A DNA stretch of 64,000 nt from Nocardioides sp. JS614 (GCF_000015265.1 NC_008699.1:1984001-2048000); one strand, 5' to 3'; counted from the first letter of the stretch, positions 27,314 to 38,651 are shown. Numbers and translations: made by a program. Notes: a model not told the origin generated them from the sequence alone.

Positions 27314-28216
27314 ATGCCCACCACCCGACCCGTCCGTCCTCGCCCCGAGCGTCAGGAGGTCGTCGCCCGCCGGCTCGCGTTGCTGCACGCCGAGCTGGCG
27401 GGTGCCCGCCCGCCGGCCCCGCCGCCCGACCCGCCCCCTGCGCCACTGGCCGAACCACTGGCCGAACCCCTGGCCGAACCCCTGGCCGAACTCCTGGCCG
27501 AGCCGCCCGCGGTGCCCGTCCCCGGACGGCACGCCTCCCGGCGACCCGGACGTTCGGTCGCCGTGCTGCCTGCGACCCTGCGCGGTCGGGTGGCCCTGGG
27601 GCCGGCGCAGCTGGCGGTCGTCGCGCTGGTCGTCGCCCTCGGGCTCGGCGTGACGAGCTGGTGGGTGGTCCGCGGGGACGCCGATCGGCTCGAGGCGCCC
27701 GCGCTCGAGCCGACCGGCGCGGCCCTGGTCAGCGAGGGGCCGCTCTCTGACGCCTCCCCGGTCGCCGCTGAGGCCACGGCTTCCCCTGCGACGGTCACCG
27801 TGGACGTGACCGGGAAGGTGCGCCGGCCCGGGATCGTCGTGCTCGACACCGGCGCCCGGGTCGTGGACGCCCTCGAGGCGGCCGGAGGCGCCCGTCGGGG
27901 CGTCGACCTCTCCGGGCTGAACCTCGCCCGGGTCCTCGTCGACGGCGAGCAGGTCGTGGTGGGGGAGCCGGCGCCCACGCCGCTCGGGGCGGCCGCGGTG
28001 CCGACCCCCGGGGCGCCAGGCGGGCCACTGGTCGACCTCAACACCGCCACCCAGGCCGAGCTCGAGGCGCTGCCGGAGGTCGGCCCCGTCACGGCACAGG
28101 CGATCCTCGCGTGGCGCGACGAGCACGGTGGCTTCACCTCGGTCGACGAGCTCCTGGAGGTCGACGGCATCGGCGACGCGACGCTCGGGCAGCTCGCCCC
28201 GTTCGTGACGGTCTGA
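27314..28216 (+). CDS. comEA: ComEA-type competence protein (SLBB and helix-hairpin-helix)
   Basis: A 300-residue membrane-anchored DNA-binding protein. After a basic N-terminus comes a proline-rich stretch with a fivefold LAEP-type repeat (residues 45-64), one membrane helix (LAVVALVVALGLGVTSWWVV, near 105), an SLBB domain (TVDVTGKVRRPGIVVLDTGA) and two helix-hairpin-helix motifs (VDLNTATQAELEALPEVGP and VDELLEVDGIGDATLGQL). ComEA captures DNA outside the membrane and passes it to ComEC. The ATG at 27314 follows TAGCGT by six nt. comEC starts four bases after the stop. Whether this organism is transformable is not shown. Confidence 0.93.
   Translation: MPTTRPVRPRPERQEVVARRLALLHAELAGARPPAPPPDPPPAPLAEPLAEPLAEPLAELLAEPPAVPVPGRHASRRPGRSVAVLPATLRGRVALGPAQLAVVALVVALGLGVTSWWVVRGDADRLEAPALEPTGAALVSEGPLSDASPVAAEATASPATVTVDVTGKVRRPGIVVLDTGARVVDALEAAGGARRGVDLSGLNLARVLVDGEQVVVGEPAPTPLGAAAVPTPGAPGGPLVDLNTATQAELEALPEVGPVTAQAILAWRDEHGGFTSVDELLEVDGIGDATLGQLAPFVTV
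27446..27505 (+). repeat. Fivefold 12-bp tandem repeat in comEA
   Basis: The unit CTGGCCGAACCC occurs five times head to tail with small changes, encoding Leu-Ala-Glu-Pro/Leu steps in the cytosolic linker before the ComEA membrane helix. The unit is a multiple of three, so copy number could change without breaking the frame. Confidence 0.85.
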
Positions 28217-28220
28217 GCAC

Positions 28221-30539
28221 GTGGCCGAGGTCCAGCGCCGCCGACCGCCGGACCTGCGGATGCTGCTGCTCGGCGGCGTGGCGTGGGGCGGGGCTCTGGC
28301 AGCCCGTGCGCTCGGATGGTGGTTGCTCCCGGCGGCGTTGGGGATCGGCCTGGTGGCCTGGCCGCTCGCCCACGGCCGCGGACGGGCGGCGGTGCGCACA
28401 ACCGCGGCGGTCGTCGTCGTCGCCGCCGCGGTGGGTGCGGTCGCCGTGCTGCGACTCGATCAGGTCGCCCACAGCCCGGTCGCGCGCCTCGCCCAGGAGG
28501 GCGCGGCAGTGCGCCTGGTCGGCACCGTGACCTCGGATCCGCGGCGCACCGAGGGCCGGTTCGGCGAGGTCGTGACGGTGCGCCTCGACGTCCGCGAAGT
28601 GACCGGACGCGGAGCGACGTACGCGCTCGTTGCCCCGGTGCTGGTGCTGGCCGACGACGACTGGGCGGACCTGCCGCTGGGCGCCACGGTCACGGGCAGC
28701 GGCCGGCTCTCGGTCGCTGAGGGCGGCGACCTCGCGGCGGTGCTCGGTGCCCGGGGCCCGCCGGAGGTGGTCGACGACCCGGACGTGTGGTGGGATGCCG
28801 CCGCCGCGGTCCGCGGCTCGATCCGCGGGGCCGTCGCCCACCGGCCCGACACCCAGCGGGCGCTGGTCCCCGCGCTGGTCGACGGCGACGACGCCGCCGT
28901 CGACGAGGCGCTCGCCGAGGACTTCCGGACCACCGGGCTGACCCACCTGCTCGCCGTCTCGGGCACCAACCTCACCCTGGTGGTCGGGTTCGTGCTCGTC
29001 CTCGCCCGCTGGTGCGGGGTCCGTGGCCGCCTGCTGTATGCCGTGGGCGCGCTGGGGATCGTCGGCTTCGTGCTCCTGGCCCGCACCGAGCCGAGCGTGC
29101 TGCGGGCCGCGGTGATGGGAGCGGTCGCGCTGTTCGCGATGGGTCCCGAGGGTCGGGAGCGCGGTTCCCGGGCGCTCGGCGTCGCGGTGCTCGCGCTCCT
29201 GCTGGTCCGCCCGGATCTCGCCGCGTCGGCGGGCTTCACGCTCTCGGTGCTCGCCACGGCCGGCATCCTGCTGCTCGCACCGGGCTGGCGCGACGCCCTC
29301 GCGCGCTGGCTGCCCCGCTGGGTGGCCGAGGCGATCGCGGTGCCGGCCGCGGCCCAGCTGGCCTGCACCCCGGTCGTCGCAGCGATCTCCGGCCAGGTCA
29401 GCCTGGTCGCCGTCGCTGCCAACCTGGCCGCTGCCCCTGTCGTGGGCCCGGCGACCGTGCTCGGGCTCGGCGGCGGCCTGGCGGGCCTGGTGTGGGAGCC
29501 GGCCGGCCGGCTGCTCGGGACGCTCGCCGGCTGGTGCGTCGGCTGGCTCGTCGTGGTCGCGACCCGGGGTGCCCGCCTGCCGTCCGCGGCGCTCGGATGG
29601 GGGACCGGGGCGGTCGCGCTGGCCCTACTGACCCTGGTGGTGGTGGCGATCGCGCTCGCCGGCCCACTGCTCCTGCGCCGCAGGTCCACCGGGCTGGGGT
29701 GCTGCGCGCTGCTCGTCGCGACCGTGCTGGTGCGGCTGCCGACGCCGGGCTGGCCGCCCGACGGCTGGGTCCTGGTCGCGTGCGACGTCGGCCAGGGTGA
29801 CGCGCTGGTGCTCAACGCCGGGCCGCACGCCGCGGTCGTCGTCGACGCCGGACCGGACCCGACCCTGGTGGACGCCTGCCTCGACCGGCTCGACATCGAC
29901 AGCGTGCCGTTGGTGGTGCTCACCCACTTCCACGCCGACCACGTCGACGGCCTGCCCGGGGTGCTCGACGGTCGCACGGTCGGCGCCATCGAGACGACCC
30001 GGCTGCTCGACCCGCCGGTGGGGGTCACCGAGGTCGCCGACGCGCTGGCCGGGACCGGGCTGGCGACCGGGCCCGCGCCGTACGGTGCCACCCGGCACGT
30101 GGGTGCGGTGTCCTTCCAGGTGCTGTGGCCACCGGCGGACTCCCCGACCGTCGGCCCCGGCGACGGGAGCACCGCCAACGAGGCCAGCGTGGTGCTGCTG
30201 GTGGAGGTGCGCGGCGTGCGGATCCTGCTGGGCGGCGACATCGAGCCCGAGGGCCAGGCCGCGCTCGCACGGGCGCTGCCGGGGCTACGGGTGGACGTGC
30301 TCAAGGTGCCCCACCACGGCAGCCGCTACCAGGACGAGGACTGGCTGCTGAGCCTCGGCGCGCGGGTGGCGCTCGTCTCGGTCGGGGCCGACAACGACTA
30401 CGGCCACCCCGCCGCGGAGACCCTCGCGCCCCTCGAGGCGGCCGGCGTACGGGTGCTGCGCACCGACCGCGACGGCGACCTCGCGGTGCTCGCCGACCGC
30501 GACGGCTCGGGCGCCGGGCTGTCGGTGGCCACGCGTTAG
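28221..30539 (+). CDS. comEC: ComEC/Rec2 DNA-uptake channel
   Basis: A 772-residue membrane protein. An N-terminal membrane and OB-like DUF4131 region (residues 1-200) is followed by the Competence domain (about 230-500) with GLTHLLAVSGTNLTLVVGFV, and a C-terminal metallo-beta-lactamase domain (about 515-760) with DVGQGDALVL, the metal motif THFHADHVDG and KVPHHGSRYQDEDWL. ComEC forms the inner-membrane channel for single-stranded DNA, and the MBL domain is thought to degrade the other strand. All three domains look intact. The GTG start lies four nt after comEA, so the two form an operon. Confidence 0.95.
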   Translation: MAEVQRRRPPDLRMLLLGGVAWGGALAARALGWWLLPAALGIGLVAWPLAHGRGRAAVRTTAAVVVVAAAVGAVAVLRLDQVAHSPVARLAQEGAAVRLVGTVTSDPRRTEGRFGEVVTVRLDVREVTGRGATYALVAPVLVLADDDWADLPLGATVTGSGRLSVAEGGDLAAVLGARGPPEVVDDPDVWWDAAAAVRGSIRGAVAHRPDTQRALVPALVDGDDAAVDEALAEDFRTTGLTHLLAVSGTNLTLVVGFVLVLARWCGVRGRLLYAVGALGIVGFVLLARTEPSVLRAAVMGAVALFAMGPEGRERGSRALGVAVLALLLVRPDLAASAGFTLSVLATAGILLLAPGWRDALARWLPRWVAEAIAVPAAAQLACTPVVAAISGQVSLVAVAANLAAAPVVGPATVLGLGGGLAGLVWEPAGRLLGTLAGWCVGWLVVVATRGARLPSAALGWGTGAVALALLTLVVVAIALAGPLLLRRRSTGLGCCALLVATVLVRLPTPGWPPDGWVLVACDVGQGDALVLNAGPHAAVVVDAGPDPTLVDACLDRLDIDSVPLVVLTHFHADHVDGLPGVLDGRTVGAIETTRLLDPPVGVTEVADALAGTGLATGPAPYGATRHVGAVSFQVLWPPADSPTVGPGDGSTANEASVVLLVEVRGVRILLGGDIEPEGQAALARALPGLRVDVLKVPHHGSRYQDEDWLLSLGARVALVSVGADNDYGHPAAETLAPLEAAGVRVLRTDRDGDLAVLADRDGSGAGLSVATR

Positions 30540-30551
30540 GGTATGCCCACC

Positions 30552-31544
30552 ATGGCAGGCCCCTCTCACCCGCGCGCGGCGGACGTTCTCGGCCGGGTCA
30601 CGCTGGTGACCGGCAAGGAGGAGTTCCTCAACGAGCGCACGGTCTCCGCCGTGCGGGCCGCCGTGCGCAACCACGACGCCGAGGCCGAGCTGTCCGAGAC
30701 CGTCGCCGGCGACCTCTCGCTCGCCACGCTGGGCGAGCTGGCCGCCCCCTCGCTGTTCTCCAGCATCCGGTGCGTCGTCGTCCGGGCCCTGGAGAACCTG
30801 CCCGAGGAGTCGGTCGACGGACTGCTCGCGTACGCCGCGGCACCCGCGGAGGACGTGGCCCTGGTGCTCGTGCACGGAGGCGGCGCCAAGGGCAGCGGCA
30901 CGCTCACCAAGCTGCGCAAGCTCGAGACCGTCACCGAGTCCAAGTCCGGGGAGCTGCGGCCCTCGGAGTTCCCGTCGTTCGTGGCCGCCGAGGTGCGCAG
31001 CCACGGCTCGACGATCGACCAGGAGGCGGCCGACTTCCTCGTGCAGGCGGTCGGCCAGGACCTGCGGTCGCTCTCGGCGGCCGCCGACCAGCTGACCAAC
31101 GACTTCCCCGGCCAGCCGCTGAGCGTCGAGAAGGTCAAGCAGTACTTCGGCGGCCGGGCCGAGGCGAAGTCCTTCGCCGTCGCCGACGCCGCGTTCTGGG
31201 GCCGGCGCACCGCCGCCCTCGAGGAGCTGCGGTGGGCCTTGGACGGCGGCACCGCCCCGGTGCTGGTCACCTCGGCGTTCGCCGGCGGCGCCCGGGGGGT
31301 GGCGCGCTACAAGGCCGCACCGCGGGGGATGAGAGACGCCGACCTGGCCCGCGAGGTGGGCGTTCCGCCGTGGAAGCTGCGCACCATCCGCGACCAGTCC
31401 CGCGGCTGGTCCGACGGCGGCATCGCCCGCGCGATCCGCGCGATCGCCCAGGCCGACGCCGACATCAAGGGCGCAGCCAGCGACCCGTCGTACACCCTCG
31501 AGCGCCTGGTCCTCACCATCACCGCCCTCCGCGACCCCCGCTGA
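30552..31544 (+). CDS. holA: DNA polymerase III subunit delta
   Basis: A 330-residue clamp-loader subunit. It has the delta opening VTLVTGKEEFLNERTVSAVR, FSSIRCVVVRALENLPEESV, then SFVAAEVRSHGSTIDQEAAD and LRSLSAAADQLTND of the lid domain, and a C-terminal collar region with REVGVPPWKLRTIRDQSRGW. Delta opens the beta clamp during loading. ATG 30552 is preferred to ATG 30543, since TAGGGT lies directly against the latter and would leave a sensible spacing for the former. It follows comEC by a few bases, as in other actinobacteria. Confidence 0.93.
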   Translation: MAGPSHPRAADVLGRVTLVTGKEEFLNERTVSAVRAAVRNHDAEAELSETVAGDLSLATLGELAAPSLFSSIRCVVVRALENLPEESVDGLLAYAAAPAEDVALVLVHGGGAKGSGTLTKLRKLETVTESKSGELRPSEFPSFVAAEVRSHGSTIDQEAADFLVQAVGQDLRSLSAAADQLTNDFPGQPLSVEKVKQYFGGRAEAKSFAVADAAFWGRRTAALEELRWALDGGTAPVLVTSAFAGGARGVARYKAAPRGMRDADLAREVGVPPWKLRTIRDQSRGWSDGGIARAIRAIAQADADIKGAASDPSYTLERLVLTITALRDPR

Positions 31545-31561
31545 CTCCGGGCGACGCTGGT

Positions 31562-31651
31562 CGGTTTCCCCGGTGAACCGGGGAAACCGGAACTGTTGGG
31601 CCGAAACTTCGGGCCAGAAGTTCCAATTTCCCCGGTGAACCGGGGAAACCG
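31562..31651. repeat. Duplicated palindrome module between holA and rpsT
   Basis: A 25-nt unit built on TTTCCCCGGTGAACCGGGG occurs at 31565-31589 and again at 31627-31651. Each copy is itself a hairpin: 13 bp at 31562-31589 and 11 bp at 31627-31648, both with a two-base loop. Between them lies a weaker inverted repeat, GGAACT (31589-31594) with AGTTCC (31619-31624). The block lies after holA and downstream of rpsT. No gene is seen in 31545-31819; this module and the rpsT terminator fill much of it. Confidence 0.8.
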
Positions 31652-31775
31652 ACCCGAGGAGCCGCGCACTTCAAGCTCGATACGTCGGTCGCGAGCTCGT
31701 TCTTCGCCCGGCTGCTCGACCTGGCGGCCGACTCCCGGCCTTCGCCGGCTCAGGCCGGGGCAGCTCGAAATGCAG

Positions 31776-31808
31776 ATCGACCCGCCAGAACGGGGCTGGC
31801 GGGTCGAT
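31776..31808 (-). terminator. rpsT terminator
   Basis: ATCGACCCGCCAG (31776-31788) pairs perfectly with CTGGCGGGTCGAT (31796-31808) around a 7-nt loop, 12 nt beyond the rpsT stop on the minus strand. The following minus-strand bases are only partly T-rich. Confidence 0.8.
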
Positions 31809-31819
31809 GGTGCGGCGGC

Positions 31820-32080
31820 TCAGAGAGAGGCGGCCTTCTTGGCGATCGCGGACTTGCGGTTCGCGGCCTGGTTCTTGTGGATGACACCCTTCGAGGCGGC
31901 CTTGTCGAGCTTGCGGGCGGCGTCTTGGCCCAGCGCCACGGCGGTGTCCTTGTCGCCGGCCTCGGCGGCCTCGCGGAACTTGCGCACGGCGGTCTTCAGG
32001 CCGGTCTTCACGGCCTTGTTGCGCTCGTGGCGCTTCTCGTTCTGCTTGTTCCGCTTGATCTGGGACTTGATGTTCGCCAC
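31820..32080 (-). CDS. rpsT: 30S ribosomal protein S20
   Basis: An 86-residue basic protein, MANIKSQIKRNKQNEKRHER onward, with the helical AVKTGLKTAVRKFREAAEAG and the C-terminal GVIHKNQAANRKSAIAKKA typical of S20. It binds 16S rRNA early in small-subunit assembly. The GTG start is preceded by AGAAGG. A strong hairpin follows the stop. It is convergent with holA, the usual arrangement in this group. The leader of about 90 nt between gene and likely promoter could allow feedback control, but no specific structure was identified. Confidence 0.98.
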   Translation of the reverse strand: MANIKSQIKRNKQNEKRHERNKAVKTGLKTAVRKFREAAEAGDKDTAVALGQDAARKLDKAASKGVIHKNQAANRKSAIAKKAASL

Positions 32081-32195
32081 TGGTGCAGCCTTCTGGTCGG
32101 TGTGGGCACGGTCTTGATGTCGGGGTGCGTATCGGCGTGCGGACAGCCGGACACGCGACGGACAACGTTAGCAGCGGGCCCGGCGCTGCCCCAAA

Positions 32196-33152
32196 TCAGG
32201 TGGGCCGGCGCCACCCGCGCCGCTCGCAGAGCCACTCCCAGCACACCTCGCCCTGCCAGCGTTGGGCGTCGCGCATGTGCGGGGAGTTCGGCGGCACCGG
32301 CTGGCCCGCGGACGAGAGGAAGTAGCCGGTGACCAGGGCCAGCACGATGTCGACGGCCTCGGGGTCGAGGTCGCGGGTCAGCGGTGAGCTCGCGAGCACG
32401 GCGTCCACGTCCAGACCGTCGCCGCGCGGGCCGATCAGCAGGATCAGGGTGTCCAGCCAGGCCGCGCCCACGACCGGCCAGTTCCAGTCGCACAGCAGCA
32501 CCCGGCCGTCGTCGGCCAGCATCAGGTTGTCGTCGCGGATGTCGGTGTGCACGAGCGTGCCGCCGGGGGCGACCTCGCCGAACCGCGCGGCCAGCTCGGC
32601 GGCCCGGCCGGCGTGCTCACGGCGTACGTCGGCCCAGAGGGCCGGCCAGCCGGCGAACTCGGTGGAGAAGTCGTCGAGGACCAGCCCCGCGGGCGGCGGG
32701 GTCAGGGTGGCCGCCAGCCGCTCGGTCATCGCGAGGCAGGCGGCCAGGTCCTCCGCGCGCCAGGGCCGGCGCGGCTGGCGGGACGGGACGTGCTCGATGC
32801 CCAGCACGACCCAGTCGTCGGGGTCTGCGGTGTCGTGGACCCAGAGCAGCCGCGGCGCGGGCGCCTCGACGGGCAGCCCGGCCAGCTTCCGCGCCTCCTC
32901 GCGGTAGGCCTCGGCGAACATCCGCTGCGCCCGGGCCGAGGCCGCCTTCACGAAGTGCCGCGAGCCGTCCGCGCAGGTCAGCACGGAGGCGAACCCGGGC
33001 GTGAACCCGGCCCCCTGGGAGATCGCCTCGACCACCGGTGATCCGCACCGCTGCTCGATCAGGGAGCGGATGTGCGGCGGTAGGTGCGGCCACTCCAGCC
33101 GCCGGGCGGTGCGGCCGTGCGGGATGGTCGTCGGACGGCGTACGGCGCTCAC
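32196..33152 (-). CDS. Aminoglycoside-phosphotransferase-fold kinase
   Basis: A 318-residue APH-fold protein. It has a nucleotide-binding N-lobe (FASVLTCADGSRHFVKAAS with the ATP-site Lys), the brown catalytic loop LVHTDIRDDNLMLADDGRV with the catalytic Asp and Asn, and the metal motif LLCDWNWPVVGAAWLD. Kinases of this fold phosphorylate antibiotics, choline, homoserine or other small molecules; the substrate is not evident. GTG 33152 is chosen because GAGGA lies upstream, and the frame further up to 33266 shows no conserved features. It is divergent from lepA across about 116 nt. Confidence 0.85.
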   Translation of the reverse strand: MSAVRRPTTIPHGRTARRLEWPHLPPHIRSLIEQRCGSPVVEAISQGAGFTPGFASVLTCADGSRHFVKAASARAQRMFAEAYREEARKLAGLPVEAPAPRLLWVHDTADPDDWVVLGIEHVPSRQPRRPWRAEDLAACLAMTERLAATLTPPPAGLVLDDFSTEFAGWPALWADVRREHAGRAAELAARFGEVAPGGTLVHTDIRDDNLMLADDGRVLLCDWNWPVVGAAWLDTLILLIGPRGDGLDVDAVLASSPLTRDLDPEAVDIVLALVTGYFLSSAGQPVPPNSPHMRDAQRWQGEVCWEWLCERRGWRRPT

Positions 33153-33268
33153 CGGGTCATCCTCGCGGATGGGGCCGCGCCGATCGTGCGGGGTCCGTGC
33201 GGAGTGCGGGTTTCGCGGCGCCGAATGGAACAATGGCGCCGTCCCCGTCCGCTCGACGAGAGTCACCT

Positions 33269-35139
<1,871 letters not shown>

Positions 35140-35140
<1 letters not shown>

Positions 35141-36051
35141 TGATCCCGCCAGGGTTCTCGGCGTACGCCGCGCGCGGCGCGGACTGGGCCGCGTTCCTCG
35201 ATCGTCTTCCCGGGCTGGTCCGCGACCTGCTGGAGGAGTGGCAGCTCACGGAGGACGGGCCCGCGACACACGGCTTCTGCGCTCTGGTGCTGCCGGTGCG
35301 GACGGCCGGCGGGCGCCCGGCGGTGCTCAAGATGAGCTGGCCGCACTGGGAGGCCGAGCACGAGCACCTGGCGCTCCAGCGCTGGCACGGCGCCGGCGCG
35401 GTCGAGCTGCTCCGGGCCGACCCGTACCGGTACGCGCTGCTGCTGGAGCGGCTGCACCCGGAGGACCTGCGCGACCTGTGGGACGTCGAGGCGTGCGCCG
35501 TCGTCGGTGCGCTGTACGAGCGGCTGCACGTGCCGGCCCCGCCCCAGCTGGTGACCCTGTCCTCGTGCGTGGCTCGGTGGGGCGTCGAGCTCGCCGCGCT
35601 CCCGCGGGACGCGCCGCTGCCGCGCCGGCTGGTGGAGCAGGCGGCGTCGCTGTGCCGGAGCCTGGCGGCCGACGAGGCGACCGACGGGCGGCTGGTGCAC
35701 ACCGACCTGCACTACGAGAACGTGTTGGCGGCCGATCGGGAGCCGTGGCTGGCGATCGACCCGAAGCCGCTCAGCGGAGACCCCCACTACGAGGTCGCGC
35801 CGATGCTGTGGAACCGGTGGGACGACCTGCTCTCGGCGTCCCGGAGCGTGCGGGACGGGATCCGGCTGCGGTTCCACACCCTCGTCGACGTGGCCGGGCT
35901 CGACGAGCGCCGGGCCCGCGACTGGGTCGTGGTCCGGATGCTGTGCAATGCGCTGTGGCGGCTGCAGGACCCGCCCGGGGTGCACCGGAGCACCCCGACC
36001 GGGGAGTACCTGACCCGGTGCGTGACCGTGGCGAAATCGGTGCAGGATTGA
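35140..36051 (+). CDS. APH(6)/hydroxyurea-type phosphotransferase
   Basis: A 303-residue kinase of the streptomycin-6-kinase/hydroxyurea group (APH_6_hur). It has the opening FSAYAARGADWAAFLDRLPG, HGFCALVLPVRTAGGRPAVL with the ATP Lys in LKMSW, the catalytic loop RLVHTDLHYENVLAADREPW, and the family-specific IDPKPLSGDPHYEVAPMLWN. Members inactivate streptomycin or hydroxyurea by phosphorylation; chromosomal copies often have unknown natural substrates. The GTG start overlaps the lepA stop codon. There is no sign of mobile DNA nearby, so this looks like a native gene. Confidence 0.88.
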
Positions 36052-36077
36052 CTGCGGGTGCTGGGAGGATGGCCGTC

Positions 36078-36725
36078 GTGGGCATCCTGCACTCCGTCAA
36101 CGTGGGCCGCGACCGGGACGCGCCGTACGCGAACCTGGGGCACTCCGGCATGAACAAGCAGCCGGTCGCGGGCCGGGTGGCCGTGCGCGCCCTCGGACTC
36201 GACGGGGACCAGGTGGGCGACACCGTCCACCACGGTGGCGTCGACCAGGCGGTGTACGTCTTCGCCCGCGAGGACCTGGACCGGTGGGCGGTCGAGCTCG
36301 GGCAGGACATCCGGGACGGGATGTTCGCGGAGAACCTCACCACCCGGGGCATCGACGTCAACGAGGCCGAGGTCGGGGAGCGGTGGCGGATCGGCACCGC
36401 GGAGCTCGAGGTCGCCAGCGTGCGGATCCCGTGCAACGACTTCAAGAGCTGGATGGGCGTGGGCGGCTACGACAACCGGGCCTGGGTGAAGCGGTTCGCC
36501 GCCACCGGGCGGCCCGGGCCCTACCTGCGGGTGCTCGTGGAGGGCGAGGTCGGTGCCGGCGACGAGATCGCGGTGGTCCACCGGCCCGGGCACGGGGTCA
36601 CGGTGTCGACGATGTTCCGGGCGCTGACGACCGAGACCGACCTGCTGCCGGACCTCCTGCGCGTCGAGGGACTGGTCGAGCAGGCCCGGGTGACGGCCGA
36701 GAAGTACGTCGCGGCGCGCGGCTGA
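36078..36725 (+). CDS. MOSC-domain protein (YiiM-like)
   Basis: A 215-residue protein with one MOSC domain. It has GILHSVNVGRDRDAPYANLG, LGLDGDQVGDTVHHGGVDQAVYVF as the conserved entry, a FAENLTTRGIDVNEAEVGER strand, and the conserved Cys in ASVRIPCNDFKSWMG, which in MOSC proteins handles sulfur or the molybdenum cofactor. The C-terminal helices match the 3-alpha extension of YiiM proteins. It may reduce N-hydroxylated compounds. GGGAGG at 36063-36068 fits GTG 36078; ATG 36069 directly abuts that site. Confidence 0.88.
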   Translation: MGILHSVNVGRDRDAPYANLGHSGMNKQPVAGRVAVRALGLDGDQVGDTVHHGGVDQAVYVFAREDLDRWAVELGQDIRDGMFAENLTTRGIDVNEAEVGERWRIGTAELEVASVRIPCNDFKSWMGVGGYDNRAWVKRFAATGRPGPYLRVLVEGEVGAGDEIAVVHRPGHGVTVSTMFRALTTETDLLPDLLRVEGLVEQARVTAEKYVAARG

Positions 36726-36809
36726 GGGGGTTTTGCTACCCGCGAGTTGCGTTGGTGATCTAGGTTACTGCGCAACCCCGTCCTTCTCGGCAGCACTGCA
36801 GGAGAGTCC

Positions 36810-38651
36810 ATGACCGCCCAAGCCAGCAGCGCCCCCAACTACGACGCCGGCTTCGTCGACAACCTCACCCAGAACTTCGCCCTCCAGTTCCTCGACCGGG
36901 TCGCCGCGTCCGCGGAGCGGGAGGCGTTCCGGTACCCGCGAGGGGAGGCGTGGGAGTCGGTCACCTGGAAGCAGGCCGGCGACCTCGTCGAGAAGCTCGC
37001 CGCCGGCCTGCTCGCCCTGGGGCTGGAGTCCGAGCAGCGGGTCGGCATCGCGGCCGGCACCCGCTACGAGTGGATCCTCGCCGACCTGGCGATCATGTGC
37101 GCGGCCGGCGCGACGACCACCGTGTACCCGTCGACCAACGCCGAGGACACGGCGTACATCCTGAGCGACTCCGAGTGCCGGGTCGTCTTCGCCGAGGACG
37201 ACGAGCAGATCGCGAAGCTCAAGGAGCACCGCAACGAGCTGCCGCACCTGGGCAAGATCGTCACGTTCGACGGGACCACCGACGGCGACTGGGTGATCGG
37301 GCTCGACGACCTCGCGAAGCTGGGCGAGGCCTACCTCGCCGAGCACCCGGGCGTCGTCGAGGAGACCGTGCGCTCGATCGCGCCGGACCAGCTCGCGACC
37401 CTCATCTACACCTCCGGCACCACCGGCCGGCCCAAGGGCGTGCGGCTGCTGCACCGGTCCTGGGTCTACGAGGGCACCGCCATCCAGGTGCAGGACATCC
37501 TGCACGAGGACGACCTGCAGTTCCTGTGGCTGCCGATGGCGCACTCCTTCGGCAAGGTGCTGCTCTCGGCGCAGCTGGCCTGCGGCTTCGCCACCGCCAT
37601 CGACGGACGCGTCGACAAGATCGTCGACAACCTGGGGGTCGTCAAGCCGACGTTCATGGGTGCCGCGCCGCGCATCTTCGAGAAGGCGCACGGCCGCATC
37701 GTCACCATGCAGGCCGCCGAGGGCGGCGCCAAGGAGAAGATCTTCAAGAAGGCCTTCGAGGTCGGCGTCAAGGTCGACCAGCTCAAGCGCGAGGGCCGCT
37801 CGGTGCCGCTGCTGCTGGGCGTCCAGCACGGGCTGTTCGACAAGCTGGTCTTCAGCAAGGTCCGCGAGCGGTTCGGCGGCCGGGTGCGGTTCTTCATCTC
37901 CGGCTCCGCCGCGCTGAACGCCGAGATCGCCGAGTGGTTCCACGCCGCCGGCATCTTGATCCTCGAGGGCTACGGCATGACCGAGAACGCCGCGGGCGCC
38001 ACGGTCAACCACCCGGCCGACTACAAGATCGGCTCCGTCGGGCCGGCGCTCCCCGGGAGCGAGGTGAAGATCGGCGAGAACGACGAGGTGCTGCTGCGCG
38101 GCCCGCACGTGATGGCCGGCTACCACAACCTGCCCGAGGAGACCGCGGCGACGCTCACCGCCGACGGGTGGCTGCACACCGGCGACAAGGGCAGCCTCGA
38201 CGCCGACGGCTTCTTGACCATCACCGGACGGATCAAGGACCTCTTCAAGACCTCCGGCGGCAAGTACGTCGCGCCGTCGGCGATCGAGTCGAAGTTCAAG
38301 GCCGTCTGCCCCTACGCCAGCCAGTTCCTGGTCTTCGGCAACGAGCGCAACTACGTGGTCGCGCTGATCACCCTCGACCCCGACGCGATGGCCGGCTGGG
38401 CGGAGGAGAACGGGATGGGCGGGGCGTCGTACACCGACATCGTCAACTCCGACCAGGTCCAGAAGATGGTGGGGGAGTACGTCGACGAGCTGAACTCCCG
38501 GCTGAACCGCTGGGAGACCATCAAGAAGTGGCGGCTGCTCGACCACGACCTGACCATCGAGTCCGGTGAGCTGACCCCCTCGATGAAGGTCAAGCGCAAC
38601 ATCGTGGAGAAGAACAACCAGGAGCTCATCGACTCGCTGTACCAGGGCTGA
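36810..38651 (+). CDS. Long-chain fatty-acid-CoA ligase (FadD15-like)
   Basis: A 613-residue AMP-forming ligase. The P-loop-like motif is LIYTSGTTGRPKGV (near residue 190), followed by the adenylation signature FLWLPMAHSFGK, VRFFISGSAALNAEIAEWFH, EGYGMTENAAGATVN and the hinge LTITGRIKDLFKTSGGKYV. A C-terminal Lys occurs in TPSMKVKRNIVEK. This arrangement is that of FAA1/FadD15-type long-chain acyl-CoA synthetases acting on free fatty acids in the cytosol or at the membrane. TAGGTT (36771-36776) is a possible -10 and GGAGAG a ribosome site. It stands as a single gene. Confidence 0.92.
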   Translation: MTAQASSAPNYDAGFVDNLTQNFALQFLDRVAASAEREAFRYPRGEAWESVTWKQAGDLVEKLAAGLLALGLESEQRVGIAAGTRYEWILADLAIMCAAGATTTVYPSTNAEDTAYILSDSECRVVFAEDDEQIAKLKEHRNELPHLGKIVTFDGTTDGDWVIGLDDLAKLGEAYLAEHPGVVEETVRSIAPDQLATLIYTSGTTGRPKGVRLLHRSWVYEGTAIQVQDILHEDDLQFLWLPMAHSFGKVLLSAQLACGFATAIDGRVDKIVDNLGVVKPTFMGAAPRIFEKAHGRIVTMQAAEGGAKEKIFKKAFEVGVKVDQLKREGRSVPLLLGVQHGLFDKLVFSKVRERFGGRVRFFISGSAALNAEIAEWFHAAGILILEGYGMTENAAGATVNHPADYKIGSVGPALPGSEVKIGENDEVLLRGPHVMAGYHNLPEETAATLTADGWLHTGDKGSLDADGFLTITGRIKDLFKTSGGKYVAPSAIESKFKAVCPYASQFLVFGNERNYVVALITLDPDAMAGWAEENGMGGASYTDIVNSDQVQKMVGEYVDELNSRLNRWETIKKWRLLDHDLTIESGELTPSMKVKRNIVEKNNQELIDSLYQG

